Below are positions 1 through 7,803 of a DNA stretch of 64,000 nt, in pieces; the first letter of the stretch is position 1, and each line of letters begins with the position of its first letter. Where the stretch lies: positions 62,001 through 126,000 of the forward strand of contig CAYTPW010000010.1 of NCBI GenBank assembly GCA_964439935.1, written 5' to 3'. The position numbers and the translations under genes are program-made. The DNA comes from JABMQW01 sp964439935. GTDB taxonomy: Bacteria > Fidelibacterota > Marinisomatia > Marinisomatales > TCS56. The notes beneath the pieces are model-generated. The model was not told the DNA's origin, did not search any database, and saw nothing but the letters and a program-made list of their open reading frames with translations.

Positions 1-608
1 AACAGAATCGGCTTGAACTATTCTTTTTACCAGAGATATTTCCCGTTTGTGGCTGGATTTTTCCTATCGATAAAAACAGAGCCAATATCGGCCTGGGGCA
101 GTACCGGTCGGCTTACAAACAAAGCCGGCCCAACCTGAATGATTTATTAAAGAGAATGCTGGACCACTCGTTCATTCGGAATAGACTTGATAATACTTTC
201 CGTATCGAGAATGTAAAGACCTGGGTGTTTAATATTGCCAGCTGGAAACGACCTAAGATAGCCTTTGATGGTGCACTCCTGGCTGGAGATGCGGCAGACC
301 TGGCGGATCCTCTGACCTGTGAAGGAATCCAGCATGCCCTTGTATCAGGTATTCTTGCTGGTGATGTAATTAATGATGCATTAGATGCCGGGAATTACTC
401 GTACTCATTCTTGCGAAAATATGAAATGCGATGTGGAAAGGAAATTTTCAATGGAATCCATCGATCGATTATTTTAAAAAACATTTGTCTGGGTTCACTT
501 GACTGGTGTGATTGGTTTTTCAATTGGACGTTAAAGAACAAGAAATTAGCCGGGAGAACACTTAGTTCAATTGTTCCTGCGGTTAATTTCAGGATAGTGG
601 AAAGCTGA
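1..608 (+). CDS. Geranylgeranyl-reductase-family FAD oxidoreductase, C-terminal part (5' truncated)
   Basis: The reading frame is open from base 3 at the window edge to the TGA at 606-608, so the N-terminal FAD-binding part lies outside the window. The visible part (about 201 residues) begins with a stretch containing GWIFP followed by ANIGLG, the substrate-domain signature of the geranylgeranyl reductase / FixC-like flavoprotein family. It continues with an LLAGDAADLADPLTCEGI segment, the usual second FAD-contact motif of that family (GDAAG-hPhtGEGI). Members reduce isoprenoid double bonds or act as general flavin monooxygenases. The exact substrate cannot be told from the C-terminal half. 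It lies 35 bp before mtnA on the same strand. Confidence 0.8.
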   Translation, partial: QNRLELFFLPEIFPVCGWIFPIDKNRANIGLGQYRSAYKQSRPNLNDLLKRMLDHSFIRNRLDNTFRIENVKTWVFNIASWKRPKIAFDGALLAGDAADLADPLTCEGIQHALVSGILAGDVINDALDAGNYSYSFLRKYEMRCGKEIFNGIHRSIILKNICLGSLDWCDWFFNWTLKNKKLAGRTLSSIVPAVNFRIVES

Positions 609-643
609 TGGCAACCATCTGGAAATTTTTTGAAAGTTAAGTT

Positions 644-1666
644 ATGATTATTAATGGAAAATCGTATCGAACGGTGTGGGTGGAAAATGGTCTTATCAAA
701 ACAATTAACCAATTGCTATTACCTGATCGCTTTGAAATAATTACAATAAATGACTACGAAGACGCAATCAATGCAATCAAAACAATGATTGTTAGAGGTG
801 CTCCGGCTATTGGCGGAATGGGGGCCTATGGGTTGGCAATGGCGGTTGATCAATCAGATATTGATCTCCATAATATCGAAAAAATAAAGCAGCAGATAAA
901 GAAAGCCAGGCCTACCGCCTTCGATTTAAGCTACGCCCTGGATTTTGTTTATAATCGAATAAAGGATGATCAGAATTCTAAGCCAATCAAGCAAGTGGCT
1001 TTTGAAGCCGCTGAAGAATTTGCCGATTTAAATGTAGCCGCCTGTAAAATGATCGGGGAATTTGGAAACAGATTAATCAATGACGGAGATAAAATACTGA
1101 CTCATTGCAATGCAGGTGCCTTAGCCACAATCGACTTTGGAACGGCTTTAGCACCGCTGCGTTTTGCCCATTATAATAAGAAAAATATCCTGGTCTATGT
1201 TGACGAAACCAGACCCCGTTTACAGGGTGCCAAATTGACGGCCTGGGAATTACATCAGGAAGGAATCCCCCATACAGTAATTGTTGATAATGCTGCCGGT
1301 TACTATATGCAAAATGGTGAAATTGATTTAGTGATCACCGGTGGTGATCGTATCGCATTTAATGGTGACGCAGCCAATAAAATCGGAACCTATGAAAAAG
1401 CAGTAGTAGCAAAAACAAACAACATACCTTTTTATATTGCTGCCCCGATCTCGACAATTGATTTTAATTGTACATCTGGCGCTGAAATCCCAATCGAAGT
1501 AAGAGCCCAGGAAGAAGTTCTTGAGCTCGACGACCTGCGAATCGTATCACCCGGGAGCCATGCCAAGAATCCTGCTTTTGATGTTACACCGGCTGAATTC
1601 ATCACTGGAATTATTACCGAAAAAGGGATTTTCAAGCCTGAAGAACTTGGGAAGATAGCTAACTGA
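644..1666 (+). CDS. mtnA: S-methyl-5-thioribose-1-phosphate isomerase
   Basis: This 340-residue protein is full length for MtnA, which isomerises 5-methylthioribose-1-phosphate to methylthioribulose-1-phosphate in methionine salvage and can also handle 5-deoxyribose-1-phosphate. The family signature RGAPAIG sits at residues 51-57, the catalytic cysteine is in THCNAGAL (C155) and the catalytic aspartate is in GGDRIAFNGD (D235). The next gene begins 1 bp after the stop and encodes a class II aldolase, so the two probably form one operon. No mtnK, mtnP, mtnC or mtnD is present nearby. This suggests a truncated or shunt-type salvage route rather than the full methionine cycle (see findings). Confidence 0.95.
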   Translation: MIINGKSYRTVWVENGLIKTINQLLLPDRFEIITINDYEDAINAIKTMIVRGAPAIGGMGAYGLAMAVDQSDIDLHNIEKIKQQIKKARPTAFDLSYALDFVYNRIKDDQNSKPIKQVAFEAAEEFADLNVAACKMIGEFGNRLINDGDKILTHCNAGALATIDFGTALAPLRFAHYNKKNILVYVDETRPRLQGAKLTAWELHQEGIPHTVIVDNAAGYYMQNGEIDLVITGGDRIAFNGDAANKIGTYEKAVVAKTNNIPFYIAAPISTIDFNCTSGAEIPIEVRAQEEVLELDDLRIVSPGSHAKNPAFDVTPAEFITGIITEKGIFKPEELGKIAN

Positions 1667-1667
1667 T

Positions 1668-2291
1668 TTGAACCAGGGTCAAGAAAAGCTAAAGTTTATA
1701 ACAGTGTTGGAGGAAAATAATTTTCCTCCAAATAATAAAATACCGGAACTAAACCAGTGGTGCAAAAAGTTTGCTGAATACGGTTTAGCACCCAAAAATG
1801 AAAAAGAATACGCTGGTAATTTAAGTTTTCGCACCCCTATTGGTTTTATTATTACCGCTGCCGGGACCAACTTGGGCAATCTTGATGGGAGTGATTTTAT
1901 TGAAGTACTGGGTGCGGATTCATTTACAAAACGGGTTATTGCCAGGGGTTCGAAACAACCTTCCTCTGAATCGATCTTACATTACGCAGTTTACCAGCAC
2001 CGAAAAGATATTAATGCCATTTTTCATGGTCACGATGAGATTATTCTAAATTGTTCACAAGAGCTCGATTTACCTGTTACCAGGCACGAAAAACCGTTCG
2101 GATCAAATGAATTAATGCAAGAAGTGATGAGGATTTTGGCTGCCTGTAATTATGTAGTTCTAAAAAATCATGGATTTTTAGCATTAGGGAGAACACTTGA
2201 GGAGACTGGCAGGTTGGCTATCCAGCAGCATGAAAAGGCTGTAGAGTGGCAACAATCCACAGCAGGGGGTGTTCTAAAAACCGGGTCATAA
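1668..2291 (+). CDS. Class II aldolase/adducin family protein (methylthioribulose- or deoxyribulose-phosphate aldolase or dehydratase)
   Basis: The protein has 207 residues with a TTG start immediately after the mtnA stop (1 bp gap), so it is likely co-translated with mtnA. Class II aldolase features are visible: the candidate catalytic Glu in SSESILHYAVY (E101), the metal-binding HGH (H120 and H122) and a third His in LKNHGFLALG (H168). Members include L-fuculose-phosphate aldolase and MtnB (methylthioribulose-1-phosphate dehydratase). Beside mtnA, it could be MtnB or the Ald2-type aldolase of the dihydroxyacetone-phosphate shunt, which splits the ketose phosphate to DHAP and an aldehyde. 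The sequence alone does not decide between them. The TTG start is the least certain point. Confidence 0.85.
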   Translation: MNQGQEKLKFITVLEENNFPPNNKIPELNQWCKKFAEYGLAPKNEKEYAGNLSFRTPIGFIITAAGTNLGNLDGSDFIEVLGADSFTKRVIARGSKQPSSESILHYAVYQHRKDINAIFHGHDEIILNCSQELDLPVTRHEKPFGSNELMQEVMRILAACNYVVLKNHGFLALGRTLEETGRLAIQQHEKAVEWQQSTAGGVLKTGS

Positions 2292-2387
2292 AAAGTGATA
2301 TTTTTAGCCAGTATTAACTGCACTTCGAAACTTTACTGCGGATGCAATTAATTTTAAAACACTGGTGAAATAGAGATTAATCGGCAG

Positions 2388-2461
<74 letters not shown>

Positions 2462-2557
2462 AATTTCAAATATCAATTAGCAATTACGCTTGCCAACTGA
2501 AACGCTAGTGCAAGTTGGAATTGTCAATTAGTGCATTCGTGCACAATTATTACTAAT

Positions 2558-2637
2558 CCGGTAGCGAAGCACCTGTCCTCCGGAATGTAATGCAGGCGGG
2601 CCTGTCCCGCACCCCGTAGGGGTCGGGAAGCTACCGG
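2558..2637. repeat. 80-bp palindromic element with terminal inverted repeats CCGGTAGC / GCTACCGG
   Basis: The element begins with CCGGTAGC (2558-2565) and ends with its exact reverse complement (2630-2637). Inside it a strong hairpin is formed by two arms of the type CCCG.ACCCC and GGGGT.CGGG around 2606-2627. It is non-coding and lies between tRNA-Arg and the crotonase gene. The terminal octamer is also part of the tRNA acceptor/D region, which suggests that the element arose from, or targeted, the tRNA 5' end. It resembles a REP- or MITE-type interspersed element. Copy number in the genome is unknown from this window. Confidence 0.6.
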
Positions 2638-2648
2638 GGCAATTTCAA
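2629..2648. repeat. 20-bp direct repeat of the tRNA-Arg 5' end and flank
   Basis: Bases 2629-2648 are identical to 2450-2469, which cover the first bases of the tRNA gene (minus strand) and its immediate upstream flank. The two copies are 179 bp apart. The region between and beyond them (2462-2746) has no gene. Besides the 80-bp element it holds a small palindrome at 2531-2544 and a hairpin bounded by CACCTGC (2661-2667) and GCAGGTG (2693-2699). Confidence 0.7.
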
Positions 2649-2746
2649 TTAACAATTTCCCACCTGCGTCAACTGAAGTTGAACTTCGGTGGGCAGGTGA
2701 GTTATCAATTAGCGTTTTGGAACTGATTACCTAACTAAATTTAGGC

Positions 2747-3481
2747 ATGTCTATGCTTCATACGGAATATGTTAACAGTGTAAAAATCATTCGCATTGAT
2801 TATGGTCGGGCGAATGCGATTGATATTGAATTGCTGGATCGGTTAATAGACGAAACTAAAAATTTATCAGCAGCGGGACTGATTATTACCGGTACGAACC
2901 GGTTCTTTTCGGCGGGATTTAATCTGCGGAAGGTGCTTGAGTACGACCACCGGCAAATGACAGAATTGATGGATAAATTTCATTTTTTCCAGCTCGGACT
3001 GTTGACAGCAGCTTATCCGGTTGTAGCCGCCATCAATGGTCACTGTATTGCCGGAGGTTACATCATAGCCCTCAATTGTGATTTCCGGACAGCTCAAGAA
3101 AGTGATTATAAAATTGGGTTGAACGAGATGGCGCATGGGATTATCCTGCCCCCAATTGCAACCGAACGTATTAAACAGCTGAAGGACTTGAGCTTAATCG
3201 AACAAATTCCCACAGGAGAGATTTTAGTTATCGATCATGCCTGCAAACTGGGTTTAGTTGATCGATTGGTAAACGAGGGAAAACTTATCGAGTCAGCGCT
3301 GGATTTCATCAAGGATTTTGATACCGCATCAAAGCTGAAACGCAATTTGAAATTGATCAACTCTTTAACCGGTCAGTTCGATAAATTGTATCAACCATTT
3401 CTGGAGACCTGGTTTTCACAATCCACTCAAAAATACATTGCTGATCACGCTAAGCGGCTGAATATTTGGCGGCCAGATTAG
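2747..3481 (+). CDS. Enoyl-CoA hydratase/isomerase (crotonase) family protein
   Basis: This 244-residue protein shows the crotonase fold signatures: an oxyanion-hole segment FFSAGFNLRKV (about residues 55-65) and INGHCIAGGYIIALNCDFR (about 97-115), followed by GLNEMAHGIILP. Of the two acidic catalytic residues of true hydratases, the first (E144 in rat ECH, in GGGCELA) is replaced here by Ile (AGGYIIA), while the second is kept as the Glu in NEMAHG. A single acid is typical of enoyl-CoA isomerases and some other crotonases, so an isomerase or other CoA-thioester reaction is more likely than hydration. It appears to stand alone: a tRNA on the opposite strand precedes it and a promoter for the next gene follows. 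Confidence 0.88.
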   Translation: MSMLHTEYVNSVKIIRIDYGRANAIDIELLDRLIDETKNLSAAGLIITGTNRFFSAGFNLRKVLEYDHRQMTELMDKFHFFQLGLLTAAYPVVAAINGHCIAGGYIIALNCDFRTAQESDYKIGLNEMAHGIILPPIATERIKQLKDLSLIEQIPTGEILVIDHACKLGLVDRLVNEGKLIESALDFIKDFDTASKLKRNLKLINSLTGQFDKLYQPFLETWFSQSTQKYIADHAKRLNIWRPD

Positions 3482-3531
3482 CTTTTTTAGCATTCAACTT
3501 GCTTTTTATTGATTTTGTCGACGAAAAACGC

Positions 3532-3561
3532 TTGACAAATACGTGTTACTCATGCTACACT
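3532..3561 (+). promoter_or_regulatory. Sigma-70-type promoter for the 74-residue repeat protein
   Basis: A perfect -35 box TTGACA (3532-3537) is followed after 18 bp by TACACT (3556-3561) as a -10 box. Transcription would begin near 3568, leaving a leader of about 45 nt. A strong Shine-Dalgarno AAAGGAG (3599-3605) lies 6 bp before the ATG at 3612. Confidence 0.65.
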
Positions 3562-3611
3562 TCCCGTCGAAGAATCTGTTTTTATGTAAAGAACCAACAA
3601 AGGAGTAATTT

Positions 3612-3836
3612 ATGGCTGAAGTCGTGAAACAAACGGGCATTAGTAAGGAAAAAGGCTATTTATACTATTTGGGGAAAGATGGGAACGTCTGGCGTTCCAA
3701 AATGGCGCGCGCTGGAAAAGGCGGAGGAGAAGCTGCTAAAGTAGCCGATGCTGGCGTCACCCGTGAAGCTGGATTTCTGTATTTTATCGATAAAGATGGT
3801 AATGTGGCTCGGGCTAAAATGGCCCGCGGACGTTAA
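3612..3836 (+). CDS. Small two-repeat protein of unknown function
   Basis: This 74-residue basic protein consists of two copies of a 25-residue unit: residues 9-33 and 48-72. Both follow the pattern G-[IV]-x-x-E-x-G-[YF]-L-Y-[YF]-[LI]-x-K-D-G-N-V-x-R-x-K-M-A-R. They are joined by a Gly/Ala/Lys-rich linker (GKGGGEAAK). There is no signal peptide, membrane segment or cysteine. The gene is monocistronic, with a consensus promoter, a strong ribosome-binding site and a textbook terminator, so high expression is likely. The aromatic/KDGNV pattern suggests a short beta-hairpin per repeat. I do not recognise a characterised family. A nucleic-acid-binding role would fit the basic residues but is a guess. 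Confidence 0.85.
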   Translation: MAEVVKQTGISKEKGYLYYLGKDGNVWRSKMARAGKGGGEAAKVADAGVTREAGFLYFIDKDGNVARAKMARGR

Positions 3837-3858
3837 AGTCCAGGCAAAATACCTGTTA

Positions 3859-3887
3859 AATGGCCTTCGTTTGAAGGCCATTTTTTT
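3859..3887 (+). terminator. Rho-independent terminator after the repeat-protein gene
   Basis: A perfect 10-bp stem AATGGCCTTC (3859-3868) pairs with GAAGGCCATT (3873-3882) around a GTTT loop. A run of T follows, up to 3887. It starts 22 bp after the stop codon of the 74-residue gene. Confidence 0.92.
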
Positions 3888-3946
3888 ATACTTCCAGCGT
3901 TAGATTGGTAGATTTTTCCACCAAACTTATATTCCAACCACTAAAA

Positions 3947-5236
3947 ATGATAAAAATGTTCAAAGATCATTTATTAATCTGTATCTTTCTCAATGTTGCT
4001 CTGGGGGCCAGCCCGGGAGCTCAGCAACCAACCGTGTCAAAAATATCCGTTGTCGGTAATAAACATACCAGGGAATATATTATCGACCGGGAAATCCTGC
4101 ATCCACTTGGCGAACCTTTGGATAGTACATTGGTGGAGGCCGACCGGGAGCGTCTGGAAAACCTGCAGTTGTTCAGTATGGTGCGCTGGCAGGCTTACCC
4201 CCAGGAAGATGGTTCAGTCGAAGTCCGCTATTTTCTGGTCGAAACCTGGCGATTCCTGCCGGGACTGGCACCGGTCTACGATGAAAAAACCGGCTGGTCC
4301 GTTTCTGGTTTGTTGATTATAAATAATTTTCGCGGCCGTAATCAAAACCTACAGCTTGCCGGTATAGTAGGCGGCATATCCAGCTACAGCCTGTCGTTTT
4401 ATGATCCCTGGATTACCGGTGATCATCTTTCGTTGCGCACCGAGTTCAAGAATGAACGAATCCGGCATTTTTACCTGCCCTATGACCAGCGGTTGCTGGC
4501 AGCCGATCTTCAGATTGGAAAAGACTATCGTTATCGGCACAAACTGCGTGCTAAAATTGGAGCTGAAGAAATAAGTTTTTATACTGCTGATACACTGCAG
4601 GCTCTATTTGAATATTTGCTGCCCGGATTTACCTATATTTATGATTCGAGAAATCTGTATACCGATCCCTATTATGGAGTCAATTTGGCTTCAGCTGTAA
4701 CAGTTGGATTCTCAAAAACAAATCCGGACCACCAATATCTGACATTTTCTGGTTCCTATAGCTGGTTCCACAGAATAGCTGGTGAAAAGCATAAACTTGT
4801 TTTAGGCTTAAATCTGCGGGAAAATTTTCGCTTCGGATATCAGAATGATCTGTTTGACCGCTACCTGGGGGGCGCCTACACAGTCAGGGGCTGGACACCA
4901 CCAGACCGGATCACCTATGCAACTCAGGAAAATGCTTTCCGCTTTGGTTATCAGTCGATTACCACTACGGTGGAACTGCGCCAGACGCTGGTGCCGAAAT
5001 TTGTTACGGCTTTGGAAAATGAATCAGGCCTAATCCTGGTACTGTTTCTCGATGGCGGTGTAATTGATGATACGATCGAGGCGCTGGGGAATCGAAAACT
5101 GCTCTACGGCGTTGGATTCGGTGTCAGAATACCTTCACCAATGGTGGGACAGCTACGACTGGATTACGGCTGGGGTGTCTATGGCGGCGAGATCGTGGAC
5201 AATCAGTTCCACCTGGCCTTTGGCCACACTTTTTAG
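3947..5236 (+). CDS. BamA/Omp85-type outer-membrane protein with one POTRA domain
   Basis: About 430 residues from the ATG at 3947. An in-frame ATG at 3905 would put a non-signal-like extension before the signal peptide, so a start at 3947 or 3956 is preferred. After a signal peptide (LLICIFLNVALGAS), one POTRA-like domain follows (SKISVVGNKHTREYIIDREI ... VEVRYFLVE, roughly residues 30-105). The rest is a 16-strand-type barrel typical of the bacterial surface antigen family: repeated amphipathic strands, the YLGGAYTVRGW motif late in the barrel, and a C-terminal strand ending in aromatic F (HLAFGHTF). The single POTRA makes it a TamA-, PlpD- or FhaC-like relative rather than the full five-POTRA BamA. 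It ends 1 bp from the convergent plsY stop. Confidence 0.82.
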   Translation: MIKMFKDHLLICIFLNVALGASPGAQQPTVSKISVVGNKHTREYIIDREILHPLGEPLDSTLVEADRERLENLQLFSMVRWQAYPQEDGSVEVRYFLVETWRFLPGLAPVYDEKTGWSVSGLLIINNFRGRNQNLQLAGIVGGISSYSLSFYDPWITGDHLSLRTEFKNERIRHFYLPYDQRLLAADLQIGKDYRYRHKLRAKIGAEEISFYTADTLQALFEYLLPGFTYIYDSRNLYTDPYYGVNLASAVTVGFSKTNPDHQYLTFSGSYSWFHRIAGEKHKLVLGLNLRENFRFGYQNDLFDRYLGGAYTVRGWTPPDRITYATQENAFRFGYQSITTTVELRQTLVPKFVTALENESGLILVLFLDGGVIDDTIEALGNRKLLYGVGFGVRIPSPMVGQLRLDYGWGVYGGEIVDNQFHLAFGHTF

Positions 5237-5237
5237 C

Positions 5238-5897
5238 TTATTTATAATGCCGTCGAAAAAGCATCGCTTTTTCGAACCGGTTTTCCGTGCCAGCCCGTAA
5301 ACGAACTAAATTACTGCGGTGCGTAAAAACAACGAAAAATGGTACCAGCAGACTGAAAACTATCAGCGAAAATTGGGCCGGTTCAATATTTGTCAATGGG
5401 GGAAGTGCCAGCAGAAACACTGGTAAAAAAGCAGCCGCCATCATCGAGCTGACCGATACGTAGCCAGTCAGGATCAGCGTAATAACAAATACCAGCAGGC
5501 AGAGTGGAAACGCAATTGGGAAAAGAGCCAGCAGCATCCCGGCCAGGGTAGCGATACCTTTGCCTCCGCTGAAACCGGCAAAAATGGTATATGTATGACC
5601 CAGCACCGCGGCAAATCCGCACAGGATCTGCACCAGACCTGCATCTGCAATGACTATTTTCCCTTGAAAAAGCGTTGTTGCCAGGACAGCCGCTGGTAGC
5701 CAGCCTTTGAAAATGTCTACGATAACGACCACCAGGGCCGGTTTCCAACCCAGTACCCGGAATACGTTAGTGCCACCGGCGTTACCGCTCCCGTGTTCCC
5801 TGATATCGATACCACGGACCAATTTACCCACTATGATACTGGTGGGCGTCGAACCAATTAGATAACTGATTAGTAATAAAATAATTAATTCTAACAT
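5238..5897 (-). CDS. plsY: Acyl-phosphate:glycerol-3-phosphate acyltransferase PlsY
   Basis: This 219-residue membrane protein carries the PlsY features: N-terminal SYLIGSTPTSIIVG, then GSGNAGGTNVFRVLG (motif 1) and GFSGGKGIATLAG (motif 2, glycine-rich acyl-phosphate loop), with about seven hydrophobic segments. PlsY transfers an acyl group from acyl-phosphate to glycerol-3-phosphate, the first step of phospholipid synthesis. Its ATG overlaps the stop of the upstream FakA-FakB gene as TAATG, implying translational coupling. That enzyme makes the acyl-phosphate that PlsY uses. The C-terminus is basic (RFEKAMLFRRHYK), and its codons contain a perfect 10-bp hairpin at 5253-5275. Confidence 0.96.
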   Translation of the reverse strand: MLELIILLLISYLIGSTPTSIIVGKLVRGIDIREHGSGNAGGTNVFRVLGWKPALVVVIVDIFKGWLPAAVLATTLFQGKIVIADAGLVQILCGFAAVLGHTYTIFAGFSGGKGIATLAGMLLALFPIAFPLCLLVFVITLILTGYVSVSSMMAAAFLPVFLLALPPLTNIEPAQFSLIVFSLLVPFFVVFTHRSNLVRLRAGTENRFEKAMLFRRHYK

Positions 5898-7687
5898 TAC
5901 ATATCCCCTAGCTCTTGAACGATGATTGCCATTGTACCAGGCCCCGCATGGACACTTAAGGCAGGACCCACCTGGGCTATCAATACCTCTTCTTCACCAG
6001 TGCAGGCACGCAGTTTTGCAGCCAACCGATCCGCTTCATAGCGGTTGGTTGTATAGGCAATGCCATAGCGGTATTGTTTTTCACTATCCAATTGTTTTAA
6101 GACCCATTTCAACAGTTTATCCGGTCGGTTGAGCGCCCCAAATGTTTTACCGGCCGTACTCAGTTTACCGGTTTTATCGATTGTCAGGATCGGATTCATG
6201 CGGATCAAGTCAGCCACTTTTTTAACCGGTTTGGCAACGCGCCCACCTCGTACAGCAAATTCCAACGATTCCAGGCCAATATAAATGCTAGTATTTTCAA
6301 CCGCTTCTCTGGCGATCCTTACTACTTCATCGGCCGATTTACCCTCCTGAACGGCTTCTGCGGCTGTGAGCGCTACCAATCCGGCACCGACCGATACGTT
6401 GAGCGAATCGATTACTTCGATATTATGGTCTGTCAAAGCTTTGGTGGCCGTCACGGCCGATTGAAAGGTTCCACTGGACCCGGCCGGTATATGAATTGAT
6501 ACGATCGATTTATAATTATTTAATAGTAATTCATAGTGTCTACGGAAATCACCGGGTGATGGTTGAGAAGTTTTTGGATGATGGGGACACGATGCAACTT
6601 TAGTCCAGAATTCCTCAGTGGTCATTCCGATTCGGTCCACAATCATCTCATCTCCGAATCCAAGTTTAACCGGTACTACATGAATATTCATGCTTTCCAG
6701 TAGATCATCGGGTAGATCGCAGGCCGAGTCAATTACAATTGCTATATCACTGTGGGCGGTATGGGAATCTTTCTGTTGCTGGAGCATATCATCGGCTTTT
6801 TCATCTGAAACAGTGCCGGCAGTCCGGCAAATATCGAATACGTCCTGAGGTGAATTTGTATGAATATGTACTTTCATTTTTTTTGCTGTACCTGCCAGGA
6901 CAATATTTTCACCGAGTGCTTTAAGATCCGTTTGCAGGTCTTTTTTAGGAATCGAAATACCCGTAATTGTACACTCAGTGCAATAGCGGTATTTTTGATT
7001 GAATTCGATCTTAATTGGTCGGCCAATGGATTTAGAAGCAGTTTTCATGCGCTTGTACAGCTTAACCTTACCATTTGTTATAAAATCCTGCATGCCTTCC
7101 AGCAGATATACAAAACCTTGTCCACCGGCATCAACTACTCCAGCCTTTTTTAACACATCCAGTTTCTTGGGTGTATCTTTCAACGCCTTTTGGGCGCGTT
7201 CCAGACCATTGCGCAGTAATTCCTGAAAATCATGCAGACCGTCGGAATGCTTCTGAATATATTCCGACCACTCCCTGATAACTGTTAAAATTGTACCTTC
7301 ACGCGGTTCCACCAGCGCATCATAGGCATAATTGCAGGCATTCTCCACGGCCAGTGAAAATTGTTTGGTGGAAATGGTCAATTTATCCTGAATCGCCTCT
7401 GAAAAACCCACCATGAATTGAGCTAGAATCACGCCAGCGTTTCCACGGGCACCATCCAGGGCGGAATCGGCAATTTTCTGGCTCATGGTATTGATCTTTG
7501 GATGATCTTTATCATGAATACCATCCTGAATGGCTGTGAGGGTATGAGCCATATTGGTGCCGGTGTCGTTGTCGGGAACTGGAAAAACATTGATTTCATT
7601 CAAATATTCTTCCCGGGCCAGTACTTTTTGCAGACCGGCATGAAGCACACGATAGAGCCGTTTTCCATCTAAATAATTTATTGCCAT
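5897..7687 (-). CDS. Fused fatty-acid kinase: FakA-like (DAK2) and FakB-like (DegV) domains in one protein
   Basis: This 596-residue protein has three parts. Residues 1-200 form a DAK2/DhaL kinase domain with INVFPVPDNDTGTNM (metal/ATP site) and LDGARGNAGVILAQ. Residues about 210-300 match the FakA middle domain (YRYCTECTITG and VHIHTNSP, the zinc/catalytic segment). From about 315 there is a DegV/EDD fatty-acid-binding domain with IVIDSACDLPDDL, TSQPSPGDF and IPAGSSGTFQSA. In Firmicutes these are separate proteins, FakA (kinase) and FakB (fatty-acid carrier), which phosphorylate free fatty acids to acyl-phosphates. The fusion would deliver the bound lipid directly to the kinase. It is followed by plsY with a 1-nt overlap, so exogenous or recycled fatty acids could be fed straight into phosphatidic acid synthesis. 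Confidence 0.9.
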   Translation of the reverse strand: MAINYLDGKRLYRVLHAGLQKVLAREEYLNEINVFPVPDNDTGTNMAHTLTAIQDGIHDKDHPKINTMSQKIADSALDGARGNAGVILAQFMVGFSEAIQDKLTISTKQFSLAVENACNYAYDALVEPREGTILTVIREWSEYIQKHSDGLHDFQELLRNGLERAQKALKDTPKKLDVLKKAGVVDAGGQGFVYLLEGMQDFITNGKVKLYKRMKTASKSIGRPIKIEFNQKYRYCTECTITGISIPKKDLQTDLKALGENIVLAGTAKKMKVHIHTNSPQDVFDICRTAGTVSDEKADDMLQQQKDSHTAHSDIAIVIDSACDLPDDLLESMNIHVVPVKLGFGDEMIVDRIGMTTEEFWTKVASCPHHPKTSQPSPGDFRRHYELLLNNYKSIVSIHIPAGSSGTFQSAVTATKALTDHNIEVIDSLNVSVGAGLVALTAAEAVQEGKSADEVVRIAREAVENTSIYIGLESLEFAVRGGRVAKPVKKVADLIRMNPILTIDKTGKLSTAGKTFGALNRPDKLLKWVLKQLDSEKQYRYGIAYTTNRYEADRLAAKLRACTGEEEVLIAQVGPALSVHAGPGTMAIIVQELGDM

Positions 7688-7803
7688 GGAATCGATTGCC
7701 TTATCTGAAAATGATCGATGATGTGGATCGAAAATTTATAACAAATATGCGAATAAAACAGGTCGAGAAAAATTATAAGTGGGAGCTAATGACCGGTGAA
7801 ATT

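Noticed and set aside
5253..5275. Perfect 10-bp hairpin as a terminator for the BamA-like gene
   Set aside because: It lies inside the 3' coding end of plsY and has no T-run on the plus strand; it may be structural only.
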